Below are positions 54,517-64,000 of a stretch of DNA of 64,000 nt, one piece after another. The stretch's first letter is position 1. Every line of letters starts with the position of its first letter. Below the pieces are notes generated by a model. The model was not told the DNA's origin. It searched no databases and worked only from the letters and a program-made list of their open reading frames with translations. Source of the stretch: Nitrospirota bacterium (lineage in GTDB: Bacteria > Nitrospirota > Nitrospiria > Nitrospirales > Nitrospiraceae); contig JACRLR010000040.1 of NCBI GenBank assembly GCA_016219645.1, positions 248,001-312,000 on the forward strand, in the 5' to 3' direction. The position numbers and the translations under genes were made by a program.

Positions 54517-55884
54517 ATGAATTCAGCGCAGATAGCGCCGGATCATCCATCGGGTCCACGCACTGATCAATTCATGAGTTCTCCCGCCCAGGTGCTTGCA
54601 GACTTTCGGTCACAGGTTACCACGCTCTTGCAGGAACGCGACAAGGAGTGGGAGGCCTCACGCAAGCTTGTTGAGGCAAAGCAACTCGCTGCGACATTGA
54701 GGCGGGTGATTACAGAGGCTCATCGCGCCGATCTTCCCGTCATCGTCCGTGATGCGGTCACCCTCGCGTTGGGAAATTCAGAAGCCGCACGAATTCAGGA
54801 CCTCCCAGGCCCACGCCTCAAAGAACTCACAGGGCTCCCTCCGACAAAAGCCGTGCGGGCACTCTGTGTATGGTTCGGCGTCGTTGAAGGCCCGATCTTG
54901 CAGTGGCCATTGACCTCCCTGCGGAGTGAAGAGATTGAAGCATTCGTCCACTCACACGCCAATCCATTTGACCTGTTGCAAGAGGCAGATGTGGCTTCTC
55001 TGCTCGATCTGGGAGCCGGCGACCTCTCCTTCGCGACAGACCTTGTGGAGCACTACGTAGCGCGCCTTCACAATCGACAGGAATTGATTCTCCATACCCT
55101 CGATCGTCTTACGCCAGGCTCAAAGCTGGGAGGTCCGCTTCATCCTGATCGGGAGCGACTCAACAGCCTCCGATCTCGCATCGGCCTTTCGTTTCAATTC
55201 TACGGAGGCCAGGATATGTTTGACTTGGACACACTCGACCAGCGAGGGAAACTTGCCCCCCGCTACACGATCGCGACCTGCTGGGCTCCGGCGACACCCA
55301 CGTTTGCCTATGAACCGACCAGATTGTCCGATCACATCATGACCCAAGAGCTCACGCGAACCAAAGGCGCGTTTCGGCAGACAAACTTTTCAGGCGAACC
55401 GGCCCTCGAAGTCCAGCATGGAGGCCGTGCACTCCTATTCCCTGTATGGAAATTTGAGATTCGAGGCCCCCTCGCCCTGCTTGATCTGCTGGCGCGTCGC
55501 GGTGTTCTCTGTGTCATCGGTGCTGTCGATACCCAGGTCTTCTGGGAGATCCTGGCACAACTCCTTGACGACGACCGCTATCGACCGAATGATCTGCCGT
55601 TCACTCCGGATAATCTCCACACGATTTTTGGCGAGGTCTTCGACAGACTCTCCGGTCTTGCCCTCGGTGAGACCCTGAGCCTGTCAGACTGCGGCTTGTT
55701 ACGTGGACGGATTCCTCGGGTTCTTCCCCTCCATTCGACGCAGGCTCCCTTCTATCGTTTCCGCTCCGTTCAGGTTCGCCGGGGAGCGATCTTCCCGGGA
55801 CTTCCCGCCAGCAGTACTGCAAGACGGTTCTCCGACATGGCCGAAGAGAGCCCTCCATGGATGCTGATCCTCGTACCGGAATAG
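54517..55884 (+). CDS. Uncharacterised protein with methyltransferase-like motif
   Basis: 455 residues if ATG 54517 is used; ATG 54574 is equally possible, and the frame opens inside the ChaN gene (53995). An N-terminal coiled-coil segment (~30-60) precedes DVASLLDLGAGDLSFATDLVEHYV, which resembles SAM-methyltransferase motif I. The C-terminal half (LALLDLLARRGVLCVIGAVD, LPLHSTQAPFYRFRSVQVRR) is unique to me. No enzyme assignment. Confidence 0.6.
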   Translation: MNSAQIAPDHPSGPRTDQFMSSPAQVLADFRSQVTTLLQERDKEWEASRKLVEAKQLAATLRRVITEAHRADLPVIVRDAVTLALGNSEAARIQDLPGPRLKELTGLPPTKAVRALCVWFGVVEGPILQWPLTSLRSEEIEAFVHSHANPFDLLQEADVASLLDLGAGDLSFATDLVEHYVARLHNRQELILHTLDRLTPGSKLGGPLHPDRERLNSLRSRIGLSFQFYGGQDMFDLDTLDQRGKLAPRYTIATCWAPATPTFAYEPTRLSDHIMTQELTRTKGAFRQTNFSGEPALEVQHGGRALLFPVWKFEIRGPLALLDLLARRGVLCVIGAVDTQVFWEILAQLLDDDRYRPNDLPFTPDNLHTIFGEVFDRLSGLALGETLSLSDCGLLRGRIPRVLPLHSTQAPFYRFRSVQVRRGAIFPGLPASSTARRFSDMAEESPPWMLILVPE

Positions 55885-55885
55885 C

Positions 55886-56092
55886 AAAAGGCTGAAACAG
55901 TTCGCCAGCTCTCCGGAAGGTTGAGGTTTAGGCTAAGGTTAAGGCGGCGATGCAAAGAGTCTGATCTTTGCTCAACCTTGACCTCAACCTCACCCTTCTT
56001 CAGACGCTGCGGCCTTGCCCGTGGAACGGCGCGTCTCGGCGCGCCGGGGTTGGGCGGGTGAGAAGCCAGCTTTTTGAGCATCCTGCGGGGGT
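55886..56092. repeat. Intergenic repeat element, copy 2 (no gene)
   Basis: Ends like copy 1: AGGCTGAAACAGTTCGCCAG on the left, AGCTTTTTGAGCATCCTGCG on the right. Interior GGTTGAGGTTTAGGCTAAGG and TTGACCTCAACCTCACCC words pair, and the conserved block GCGGCCTTGCCC...GGTTGGGCGGGTGAGAAG follows as at 15.5 kb. Confidence 0.75.
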
Positions 56093-56334
56093 ATTCTCTT
56101 CTTGTCCAAGACATGCAGGTCCTCAAGTAATTCTGTGCCGAAATGGGTTTCCCGCAGCCTGTGTATAGAGCGGAATGGAGCAACCCACCGGCAGCAAAGC
56201 CCTGCGAATCGCCATATCCAGCCAGGTTGATGCAAAAACACGCGTGAAAATTGACCGTCTCCAGACCCTTTGTTAGACTTCGAGCGTGTCAAATCACCAT
56301 GCATGCCTGAACGATCAGGACGACTAATCCCAAC
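56093..56334. other. Intergenic stretch before moxR
   Basis: About 240 bp following the repeat element. I see no gene, clear promoter or hairpin in it. Confidence 0.4.
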
Positions 56335-57276
56335 ATGAATTCATCTCACAGTATCCGGGCCATCCAGGATAATATTGCGCTGGTCATCAAGGGCAAGGCC
56401 CATGTGATCGAGATGGTAGTGGTCTGTCTTCTGGCCCGCGGGCACCTTCTACTCGAAGATGTTCCCGGCGTTGGCAAGACCACGCTGGCACACAGTTTGG
56501 CCCGATCACTGGACTGTTCATTCAAGCGCATTCAATTCACCAGCGATCTCTTGCCCTCCGACATTGTCGGCATCTCGATGTTTAACAGGCAAAAACAGGG
56601 CTTTGAATTTATCCCCGGCCCGATCTTCGCCAATGTCGTGCTGGCCGACGAGATCAATCGCACGACGCCGAAGACCCAGAGCAGTCTCTTGGAAGCGATG
56701 AGTGAAGCGCAGGTTTCTGTCGACAATCAGACGCATCCGCTTGAGCAGCCGTTTATGGTCATTGCCACGCAGAATCCGGCCGAATATCACGGAACATTCC
56801 CCCTTCCGGAATCCCAACTCGACCGGTTTCTGATGCGCCTCTGCATTGGATATCCTGCGCTCGAAGATGAACGCAAGGTGCTCGATCGCCCCCATTCGAT
56901 GCATCCTGCCGAAACGCTGGAAGCGGTATTGTCAGCCCGCGAAATATTGGCATTGCAGGCCCATGTGGATCTGGTTCACATGGAAGAGAGTTTGATGGAC
57001 TATCTGCTCGCGATCGTGCAAGCGACCCGCCAGAGCGAGCTTTTATCCCTGGGCGTCAGCACGAGAGGAGCCTTGGGGCTCAGCAAAGCGGCGAAAGCCT
57101 TGGCAGTCGTCCGGGGGCGAGATTATTGCCTTCCGGATGACATCAAAGAGCTGGCGCCGATCGTGCTGTCCCATCGTGTCATGCTGAACCGGACCCATGG
57201 TATGCGGACGCAGAGCTTCGAACAGGCGGAGCGGATGGTGCTCGACATTGTCGAGACCGTTCCCGTTCCTGTCTAG
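56335..57276 (+). CDS. MoxR-family AAA+ ATPase
   Basis: 313 residues. Walker A EDVPGVGKTTLAHSLARSLD, Walker B VVLADEINRTTPKTQSSLLE, AMSEAQVSVDN, sensor 1 MVIATQNPAEYHGTFPLPES and the C-terminal lid with HRVMLNRTHG. MoxR ATPases act as chaperones, usually beside DUF58/VWA proteins. Here it heads the order moxR - DUF58 - transglutaminase on one strand, a common gene trio of unknown exact role. Confidence 0.92.
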   Translation: MNSSHSIRAIQDNIALVIKGKAHVIEMVVVCLLARGHLLLEDVPGVGKTTLAHSLARSLDCSFKRIQFTSDLLPSDIVGISMFNRQKQGFEFIPGPIFANVVLADEINRTTPKTQSSLLEAMSEAQVSVDNQTHPLEQPFMVIATQNPAEYHGTFPLPESQLDRFLMRLCIGYPALEDERKVLDRPHSMHPAETLEAVLSAREILALQAHVDLVHMEESLMDYLLAIVQATRQSELLSLGVSTRGALGLSKAAKALAVVRGRDYCLPDDIKELAPIVLSHRVMLNRTHGMRTQSFEQAERMVLDIVETVPVPV

Positions 57277-57430
57277 CAGGATGCGGCACAACAGCAGTAC
57301 CGTTCTGCAGGATGCTCAAAAAGGCCTTCCTCGTCGTTCGTGAAACGTGAAGCGTGAAACGTCCGAATCCGGAAACGAACGACGCTTCACGAAATACGCT
57401 TCACGGGTTTTGAGCATCCTGCTGGCGGTC
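57277..57430. repeat. Nested hairpin element between moxR and DUF58
   Basis: Perfect 15-bp terminal inverted repeat GCAGGATGCTCAAAA (57307-57321) and TTTTGAGCATCCTGC (57408-57422). Inside, GTGAAACGTGAAGCGTGAAA words face CGACGCTTCACGAAATACGC. A further AGCAGGATGC lies just before. Clearest example of the bounded form. Confidence 0.8.
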
Positions 57431-57506
57431 AATTGGATGACCTACGCGCGTGAAGCAGCCATTCTTCAACCTCACAGTCTCCTCCGCTATGACCTTCGTC
57501 CGGGGC

Positions 57507-58598
57507 ATGTCACGGCGGCGGTCGATTCGTTTCACATCTGAAGGGACGAGGTTTCTTCTCTTCACTTTCGGGATCGGGCTCGCAGCCATCAATACCGGCA
57601 ACAATCTGTTTTACTTGCTCCTCGCGATGATGCTCAGCCTGATCGTCGTCTCCGGTTTGCTCTCCGAGTGCTGTCTCAGGCGATTGGAGTTCCATCGGCA
57701 TGTGCCCGATCTCATCATGGCCAATGAGCCGACCACTCTCACGATCTCTGTCACCAACCGAAACCGGCATCTGCCCAGCTTTTCTCTCCGAATGCTTGAT
57801 GTCGTCGAGGGTCAAGAGGTCGACCGGGGGCTTGCGATTCACCTCCTGCCCGCGCAAAGTTCCATGCTCCTGTCCTATCCGCTTCTTGGTACAAAGCGGG
57901 GCTGGCTCCGGCTCGATGGCATCGTGGTGCAGACACTGTTTCCTTTTGGACTGTTTCTAAAAAGAGGGCGCTATTCTACAGAAGCGCATCTGCTCGTCAG
58001 CCCCCCGATCAAACCGCTCACCCTGCGTTTCGTGGATGAACTGGTCAACGAAGGGCAAGGGGCGGCACTCACCAGACGCGGAGACGGAGCCCAACTCTAC
58101 AACCTTCGCCTGTATCAACCAGGCGATGACTCACGAGCCATCCACTGGGTCACCACGGCCCGCACGTCTCAGCTGGTCGTGCGGGAAACCGAAGCAGAAG
58201 ATCAACGACACATTACCGTTGTCTTCTCAGTCGTGGCCCCTGAAGCATGCGAAGCGCTGTTCGAACGGAGCGTGACGTTCGTGGCGTCGCTTCTCTGGCA
58301 ATTGACAGAACGGGCCCACCCTGTTCGGCTTATCGTCGGGACGGAAGACTCAGGGCTTGGGTCTGGATCCGCCCATCTCATGGCGATCCTGCGCTTGTTG
58401 GCATTGTGCAAGAGACAGCCACCTGAATCCGATCACACCAGCCAGCACGGCCTACACCCTCCGCTCAGCCACGAAAGCGAGCGAGGCTACATGCTGGCGA
58501 TTGTGCCCTGGTCGGACCAGGCAACTGTCGCAACCATGGTGCAAGCGGATCGGGTACTGTATGCCGCGCAACTTGAAGAATTAACCCATGCCTTTTAA
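57507..58598 (+). CDS. DUF58 domain-containing membrane protein
   Basis: 363 residues from ATG 57507 (MSRRRSIRFTSEGTRF); ATG 57489 or GTG 57450 are possible. Two adjacent hydrophobic segments (FLLFTFGIGLAAINTGNNLF, LLLAMMLSLIVVSGLLSEC) then a soluble DUF58 region with the motif YQPGDDSRAIHWVTTARTSQ, a VWA-like module. Part of the MoxR-DUF58-transglutaminase trio; stop overlaps the next gene by 11 bp. Confidence 0.87.
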   Translation: MSRRRSIRFTSEGTRFLLFTFGIGLAAINTGNNLFYLLLAMMLSLIVVSGLLSECCLRRLEFHRHVPDLIMANEPTTLTISVTNRNRHLPSFSLRMLDVVEGQEVDRGLAIHLLPAQSSMLLSYPLLGTKRGWLRLDGIVVQTLFPFGLFLKRGRYSTEAHLLVSPPIKPLTLRFVDELVNEGQGAALTRRGDGAQLYNLRLYQPGDDSRAIHWVTTARTSQLVVRETEAEDQRHITVVFSVVAPEACEALFERSVTFVASLLWQLTERAHPVRLIVGTEDSGLGSGSAHLMAILRLLALCKRQPPESDHTSQHGLHPPLSHESERGYMLAIVPWSDQATVATMVQADRVLYAAQLEELTHAF

Positions 58599-60783
58599 TC
58601 AGGCCTTTGCCCTCAGTTCCGTCACCCTCGCTGCCACAGCGTTTAGCGGGCTGGTGTTGGCACAGAGCGTACCCTTCTGGCTCGCCCTCCCTACCGCCAT
58701 CATCCTTGTTGTCTCGCTGTTTCACGCGGGAGGGGTGCTGTTCCTTCGACGGGCGATGGCGCAGATCACCGACTCTCCAACTCTGTGGAATGCTCTGTTG
58801 ATCGGCGCGTTCGCCATCTTGCTGATCGACCTTCTCGTGGTGTCAAGAGACCTTCTTCCGGCAGGTATCCATTTTTTGGTTGTGCTTCTGGGTATCAAGT
58901 TACTCACGCTCCAACAGCGGCGTGACTATCGGCATCTCTATGTCATTAGTCTCATGGCAATCCTGGCTTCCGCTGCGCTGACGACAGAGGCGTGGTATGT
59001 CCCCATCTTCATGCTGTATTTGCTTACGGCCGTGTGGACACTCTTGCTCTATCACTTGACCCAGGAAACGAGCGAAATCCCTGCCGCCGTCACCCCTTCA
59101 GGTATGGGTGCCTGTCGCGCGACATTTCCGAGCCGCATCACCCACAGGGTGTTTTGGTTGACGAACGGAATCGTCATCCTGACGGTTGCCCTGACGCTTG
59201 CCATTTTCTTTCTCATCCCCCGTATTGGAGTAGGCGTATTACAAAAGACGAGCGGGGAAGCAGTGCGGACGACAGGGTTTTCCGATCGGGTCGATCTGGG
59301 GACGATCGGATCAGTCAAGCAAGATCCTCAGATCGTGATGCGTGTCGAACTACCGGACCAATCAGCTGTTGAAAAGGATCGCTTCTATCTGAGAGGCCTT
59401 GCCTACGATCAGTACAATGGACAATCATGGAGCCACAGCGGAACCCGCCAGCGCTCGTTAAATCTCGCCGCTGACGGCACATTCCTCGTCCGGCCTGCTG
59501 GCAGCTACCCTCTCGATAGACCATCCCAAGCCATCCGTCAGGATATACTGCTGGAAACCCTCGACACCTCTGTGTTATTTGCAGCCCCTTTCGCTGAGGT
59601 TGTGAGCGGCGAGTTTCTCACTCTGCAGGCCGATGCCATGAGCGGGCTGCATTTACCATTTCCCCCTTCTTCCCGTATCAGGTACTCCGTCGTCTCTCAT
59701 GTTCCGCAGCTTGTCGCGAACGAACGAACCGCGGCGAGCCTGGACTACCCCGACTCAATTCGCTTCCACTACCTTCAAGTTCCCACGGGGTCTGAACAGG
59801 TCGCAGACCTGGCGCATCGCGTCACCCAACGGGACTCGACTCCCTTCGAGCAGACGCAAGCGATCCTGCAACATCTCCTGGAGAACTACCGGTACAGCCT
59901 TGAAAGCGACACGGCCCAGCTCGATCATCCGCTCGAAGAATTTCTGTTCACAAGAAAAACCGGGTACTGTGAACATTATGCGACGGCCATGGTGGTGATG
60001 CTGCGAACGGTCGGCATCCCGGCTCGACTTGTGACAGGGTTTCTGGCCACGGAATGGAACGACTACGGAGGTTACTTCACCGTGCGCCAGCGGGATGCCC
60101 ATGCCTGGGTCGAGGTCTACTTTCCTCACTCCGGCTGGATCACGATGGACCCCACTCCTGCCGTCAGCGCTGCAGTCGCTCCCTCTGGTTGGGAGCCTCT
60201 CAGCCGAGTAGCCGAATCTGTTCGGCTCCAATGGGATCGCTTGTTCGTCCATTATAGTGCGAGGGATCAACTGGCAGTCGTTCATGGAGTACGAGAGGGT
60301 AGTGACGTGGTGCGTGAAAGAATGAGCCGCTGGGCTTCGTTGCTGGCTGCTCCGATAGGCCAGGTGTTCACCCGCCTGACTCAAATGGTCCAAACGTTTC
60401 ATTCAGGCATGTTGGGACTCATCACGGGATCGATTGTCGTTGGCCTGTCCTTGGCCCTCCTCATGCTCCGCGATAGAATAGGGCTCTGGGCCGTCACGCA
60501 CTTTCTTCCTAAATCCCACCCGCAAGTCGCGATCGCCCAGCTCTATAGCCGCATGCTCCGTATCGTGGAGAGACATGGCGTGAGCAAACCTCCAGCCGCG
60601 ACAGCCAGTGAATTTGCCAGACTGGTTGAACGGGAATGGAAGGCAGCCGGTCCTATGGTGACTGATGTGACCGCCCTGTACCATCAGGGGCGATTCAGCC
60701 GTGCTCCGCTCACCCAGGACGACCTCTCTCGTGTCACTGAACAGTTGGGTCGGCTGCAATCCCTCGCACGCACAGCTCACTAA
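58588..60783 (+). CDS. Membrane-bound transglutaminase-like protein (TgpA-type)
   Basis: 731 residues. Six N-terminal membrane segments (DUF3488-type), then a periplasmic transglutaminase core. Catalytic triad: Cys in [20 protein letters not shown], His in [13 protein letters not shown], Asp in [10 protein letters not shown]-terminal membrane helix and a soluble DUF4129-like tail ([31 protein letters not shown]) follow. Cysteine hydrolase or crosslinking activity on the outer face of the inner membrane; essential in Pseudomonas (TgpA) but the substrate is unknown. Cotranscribed with moxR and DUF58. Confidence 0.9.
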   Translation: MPFNQAFALSSVTLAATAFSGLVLAQSVPFWLALPTAIILVVSLFHAGGVLFLRRAMAQITDSPTLWNALLIGAFAILLIDLLVVSRDLLPAGIHFLVVLLGIKLLTLQQRRDYRHLYVISLMAILASAALTTEAWYVPIFMLYLLTAVWTLLLYHLTQETSEIPAAVTPSGMGACRATFPSRITHRVFWLTNGIVILTVALTLAIFFLIPRIGVGVLQKTSGEAVRTTGFSDRVDLGTIGSVKQDPQIVMRVELPDQSAVEKDRFYLRGLAYDQYNGQSWSHSGTRQRSLNLAADGTFLVRPAGSYPLDRPSQAIRQDILLETLDTSVLFAAPFAEVVSGEFLTLQADAMSGLHLPFPPSSRIRYSVVSHVPQLVANERTAASLDYPDSIRFHYLQVPTGSEQVADLAHRVTQRDSTPFEQTQAILQHLLENYRYSLESDTAQLDHPLEEFLFTRKTGYCEHYATAMVVMLRTVGIPARLVTGFLATEWNDYGGYFTVRQRDAHAWVEVYFPHSGWITMDPTPAVSAAVAPSGWEPLSRVAESVRLQWDRLFVHYSARDQLAVVHGVREGSDVVRERMSRWASLLAAPIGQVFTRLTQMVQTFHSGMLGLITGSIVVGLSLALLMLRDRIGLWAVTHFLPKSHPQVAIAQLYSRMLRIVERHGVSKPPAATASEFARLVEREWKAAGPMVTDVTALYHQGRFSRAPLTQDDLSRVTEQLGRLQSLARTAH

Positions 60784-60867
60784 TCGCCTACCGCTCCCCT
60801 TTCAGCGGCAGTGGCAGAGCGCACACGAAATTTGGGAAGAGGACTAAGCGGGAGAAACCTGTTTGAT

Positions 60868-60942
60868 TGGAGCGGGAAACGGGATTTGAACCCGCGACCC
60901 TCGCCTTGGCAAGGCGATGCTCTACCACTGAGCTATTCCCGC
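60868..60942 (-). tRNA. tRNA-Gly (GCC)
   Basis: 75 nt with encoded CCA. Acceptor GCGGGAA/TTCCCGC, D arm AGCTCAGTGGTAGAGC, anticodon loop CTTGCCAAG (anticodon GCC), T arm with GGTTCAAATCC. All stems pair. Located between the transglutaminase gene and the nxrA leader. Confidence 0.95.
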
Positions 60943-61185
60943 TCAATCACAGCCGGTCAGAGGGGTGGAATCTTACTGATGCGGGAACAGAGCTGTCAAG
61001 CAGCCTAGCAGGCCTCAAACAGTCTTGTGAGAAATTCACCCGTTCGTGCGAGAATATTAATTTGGATTTTCCTGAGATGAAGCAGTTTGGGACGAAGTGA
61101 CCAACTGTCAGCCGAAGAGCAAATAGAGCCTACTTGCCATCGCGAAGCCCGCCCTATTTCTTCATAGAAAATAACGCACGCTCTC
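60943..61185. other. Spacer downstream of tRNA, no gene
   Basis: 243 bp. Contains GCAGCCTAGCAGGCC next to the tRNA and an ATTAATTTGGATTTTCC stretch. I see no gene; small open frames here have no recognisable similarity. Confidence 0.4.
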
Positions 61186-61233
61186 GCTATCGTGGGCTCA
61201 CCCACGATAGCCCACGATGAATCGTGGGCTATC
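61186..61233. promoter_or_regulatory. Two overlapping, mutually exclusive hairpins
   Basis: Hairpin A: GCTATCGTGGG (61186-61196), CTCA loop, CCCACGATAGC (61201-61211). Hairpin B: GATAGCCCACGAT (61206-61218), GA, ATCGTGGGCTATC (61221-61233). They share 61206-61211, so only one can form: the layout of an attenuator or a terminator/antiterminator pair. No U-run follows. Confidence 0.5.
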
Positions 61234-61322
61234 TGACAATCGAACCAGCTATGTAGAACGTCGGTTCTGTAAATGTTCCATGTTTTTAAATAGTTGCGCA
61301 TACGAATCGGGGAACTCTGAAA

Positions 61323-61338
61323 TGGCCCGGTTTGTGCG
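61323..61338 (+). promoter_or_regulatory. Possible sigma-54 (-24/-12) promoter
   Basis: TGGCCCGGTTTGTGCG has GG and GC separated by 10 bp and matches most of the sigma-54 consensus TGGCACG-N4-TTGC. It is ~500 bp before nxrA. Single weak site; could be chance. Confidence 0.25.
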
Positions 61339-61339
61339 T

Positions 61340-61840
61340 ATACGTTTTATGCCGTAGTGGGACTGTTGTGGCTGGGTGCTGTTTCATCGTTACCGTAACT
61401 ACACGTTTTGGAAAAAAGACGTTACGAGAGTGTAACGCAAAGGAATTTATCTCAAGTTATTGATTTGCTGATGAATTTACTTAGGCCCACGAACGTACAA
61501 TCTTCATGTGATACGAAATATACTCAGCGCCCCACATCTACTTTCAATTCAGTCATTTTCTGTAAGACTTTTTTTGTCTATCTATTCAACTATTTATTGG
61601 AATTAATGGCGCACCATCGATCTATTGGGCTTGGTGTGAATGTTGCGTGGGTAGCTTCTACGCAATGTCGAAGCTCAATATAGACAGAAATCCTCATGCT
61701 GTTCCATCGTCGGTGCAAAGCTCGGCTTATTTATTTCTTGGCGGCTCTCCGGGATTATTCGGTGAAATCTTCATTTCCACTGCACATCAATGAAGGCTCG
61801 CGGGCTTGATCAAAGCCCTCAACTTGAGGAGGTGGGACCC
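61340..61840. other. AT-rich leader of nxrA, no gene
   Basis: About 500 bp, clearly more AT-rich than its neighbours (TTTTTTTGTCTATC, ATTTATTGGAATTAATGG). It contains GTTACGAGAGTGTAAC, a 5-bp inverted repeat. A 91-codon open frame (61408-61683) looks non-coding. A long leader before a highly expressed gene is the simplest reading. Confidence 0.45.
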
Positions 61841-64000
61841 ATGTTTTTGTCACGTCGGCAGTTCTTAAAAGTCACGGCAGGCACCGTGGCCGCAGTGGCG
61901 GTGGCGGACAACGTGCTGGCGCTGACCGCGCTCCAGCCGGTCATCGAAGTCGGGAACCCGTTGGGGGACTATCCGGATCGGTCCTGGGAGCGGGTCTATC
62001 ACGATCAGTATCGGTACGATTCGTCCTTTACCTGGGTCTGTTCCCCGAACGACACCCATGCCTGCCGCGTCCGGGCCTTTGTGCGGAACGGCGTGGTGAT
62101 GCGCGTCGAGCAGAACTACGACCATCAAACCTACGAAGACCTGTACGGGAATCGCGGCACCTTTGCCCATAACCCGCGGATGTGTTTGAAGGGCTTCACC
62201 TTCCACCGGCGAGTGTATGGGGCGGCTGCGGGAGCAGGGGTATGCGCCGGAGATGATTGAGATGATGAAGGGGGCCGGGACCCGGTGCTTCAAGCATCGG
62301 GCGGGGATGCCCGTCCTCGGGATCATCGGCAAGATGGGGAACACCCGGATGAACGGGGGGGTGAATGCCTTGCTGGATACCTGGATTCGGAAGGTCAGCC
62401 CGGAGCAGGCGCAGGGCGGCCGCTATTGGTCGAACTATACCTGGCATGGGGATCAGAACCCCGCTCACCCCTGGTGGAGTGGAGCCCAAGGCTCCGATAT
62501 CGACCTCTCCGACATGCGCTTCTCCAAACTGAATACCAGCTGGGGCAAGAACTTCGTCGAGAACAAAATGCCGGAAGCGCACTGGAAGCTGGAATGTATC
62601 GAACGGGGTGCCCGGGTCGTGGTGATCACGCCGGAGTATAACCCCACGGCCTATCGGGCCGACTACTGGATGCCGGTCCGGCCGGCGGCTGACGGCCCGA
62701 TTTTCTTAGGGGCCTTGAAGATCATTGTCGATGAGAACATGCACGATACGGACTTTATGAAGAGCTTTACCGATTCACCCGTGCTCGTCCGGACCGATAC
62801 CCTGCAGTTCTTGGATCCGCGCGACGTGGTGGCGGACTATCAGTTCCCGGACTTCTCGAAGAGCTACTCGGGCCGGATGCAGTCTCTCAAACCGGAGCAG
62901 GTGCAGCGGCTGGGCGGGATGATGGTCTGGGACCTGAATAAGAAGCAGGCGGTGCCGCTCCACCGGGAACAGGTCGGCTGGCACTATGAGAACAGCGGGA
63001 TCGATGCGGCCCTCACCGGGACCTATCGGGTGAAACTGCTCAATGGGCGTGAGGTCGACGCGATGCCGGTCTGGCAGATGTACCTGGTGCACTTTCAGGA
63101 TTACGATCTGGATACCTGCCATCAGATCTGCCGGACGCCGAAAGACCTCCTGGTCCGCTGGGCACGGGATTCCGGCACGATCAAGCCGGCGGCCATCCAT
63201 AACGGGGAGGGCACCTGCCACTATTTCCATCAGACGATTAACTCTCGCGGGGCGGCGATGGTGCTCATCGTCACCGGCAACGTGGGCAAGTTCGGCACCG
63301 GGCAGCATACCTGGGCCGGTAATTACAAGGCCGGCACGTGGACAGCGACGCCCTGGTCCGGCGCGGGGCTTGCGGTGCACACCGGGGAGGATCCGTTCAA
63401 CATCACGCTGGATCCGAACGCACACGGCAAGGAGATCAAGACCAAGTCCTATTACTACGGCGAAGAGGTCGGCTACTGGAACCATGGTGACACGGCGCTG
63501 ATCGTCAATACGCCGAAATACGGGCGCAAGGTGTTCACGGGCAAGACCCACATGCCGACGCCGAGTAAATTCCGTTGGGTGGTCAATGTGAATGTGCTCA
63601 ATAATGCCAAGCACCACTATGACATGGTGCGCAACGTCGATCCGAACATCGAGACCCTGATCTGTCAGGACATCGAGATGACCTCGGACGTCAACCATAA
63701 CGACATCGCGTTTGCGGCGAACTCCTGGATGGAGTTCACCTACCCGGAAATGACCGTCACGGTGTCCAATCCCTGGGTGCAGGTCTGGAAAGGCGGGATC
63801 CGCCCGCTCTACGATACGCGCAATGACCTGGATAGCTTCGCCGGGGTCGCGGCGAAGCTGTCGGAGATCACCGGTGACAAGCGGATACGCGACTACTTCA
63901 AGTTTGTCTACGAGAACCGCGTCGACGTCTATGTCCAACGGCTGCTTGATGCCTCCAGTACCTTCTACGGGTACAATGCCGATGTCATGCTGAAGTCGGA
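61841..64000 (+). CDS. nxrA: Nitrite oxidoreductase alpha subunit, frameshifted and 3'-truncated
   Basis: Catalytic molybdenum subunit that oxidises nitrite to nitrate. Start ATG 61841 follows GAGGAGGTGGG; the N-terminus MFLSRRQFLKVTAGTVAAVA is a twin-arginine signal (SRRQFLK), as expected of periplasmic Nitrospira NxrA. Frame 1 runs RMCLKGFTFHRRVYG up to ~62218, then reads GAAAGAGVCAGDD and stops at 62260. The true continuation RLREQGYAPEMIEMMKGAGT begins at 62223 in another frame and stays open to 64000 (about 590 further codons). A net shift of two bases (2- or 5-bp loss near GTATGGGGCGG) explains it. Either a real pseudogene copy or an assembly error; other nxrA copies are usual in this genus. 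Confidence 0.85.

Noticed and set aside
61408-61683. 91-codon open frame in the nxrA leader
   Set aside because: AT-rich composition, no similarity, no convincing ribosome site; better read as untranslated.
62775-63938. 387-codon open frame antisense to nxrA
   Set aside because: Low-complexity His/Arg/Val-rich composition typical of the complement of a G+C-rich gene; the sense strand is unmistakable NxrA.

Overview
The window comes from a nitrite-oxidising bacterium of the genus Nitrospira (phylum Nitrospirota). The clearest marker is the last gene, the start of a periplasmic-type nitrite oxidoreductase alpha subunit (NxrA) with a twin-arginine signal. A large single-strand complex I operon and numerous NarL-type two-component genes fit that assignment. 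The species cannot be named from the sequence.

Layout. (1) 1-11494: the 3' end of nuoF followed by nuoG-H-I-J-K-L-M-N, with most spacers filled by hairpin-forming short-period repeats. (2) 11.6-20.8 kb: housekeeping and envelope genes: a BrkB/YihY membrane protein, an ECF-S-like membrane protein, a site-2 protease with CBS domains, a polysaccharide deacetylase, an acetyltransferase, a glyoxalase, a DapF homologue with both catalytic cysteines changed to serine, a four-helix-bundle protein and UvrC. (3) 20.9-34.6 kb: a signalling island. It holds a FadL-type porin, a LuxR receptor, a LuxI-type AHL synthase with a near-perfect lux-box palindrome upstream, three histidine kinases, five receiver proteins, a YqhA-like membrane protein and a lipoprotein. 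The lux box lies between luxI and the first histidine kinase, so AHL signalling may feed into the two-component cluster. (4) 34.7-44.6 kb: a HerA-like ATPase followed by a mosaic of two toxin-antitoxin modules (RelE/Xre and VapBC), an acetate permease pair and uvrA, bounded by remnants of a second uvrA. Both TA modules have a palindrome overlapping a good promoter. (5) 44.6-51.5 kb: UbiE/MenG methyltransferase, two radical SAM enzymes, a universal-stress protein fused to protochlorophyllide-reductase-like domains, and a CopD-like membrane protein. (6) 51.5-60.8 kb: a candidate structured RNA, an RHH protein, a SWIM zinc-finger/coiled-coil protein, a ChaN-like lipoprotein, an unknown protein, and a MoxR-DUF58-transglutaminase operon. 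(7) tRNA-Gly(GCC), a roughly 0.9 kb relatively AT-rich leader with two overlapping hairpins, then nxrA, which carries a frameshift and runs off the end.

The most unusual genome-scale signal is a set of intergenic imperfect palindromes. Their two arms are tandem runs of degenerate 7-9 bp words, sometimes bounded by a conserved end with core GCAGGATGCTCAAAA. They sit inside operons and flank a small gene. Similar sequence also appears in frame inside two coding sequences (uvrA and the HerA-like gene). The most developed biological system is the LuxI/LuxR/lux-box locus coupled to a NarL-type signalling cluster.
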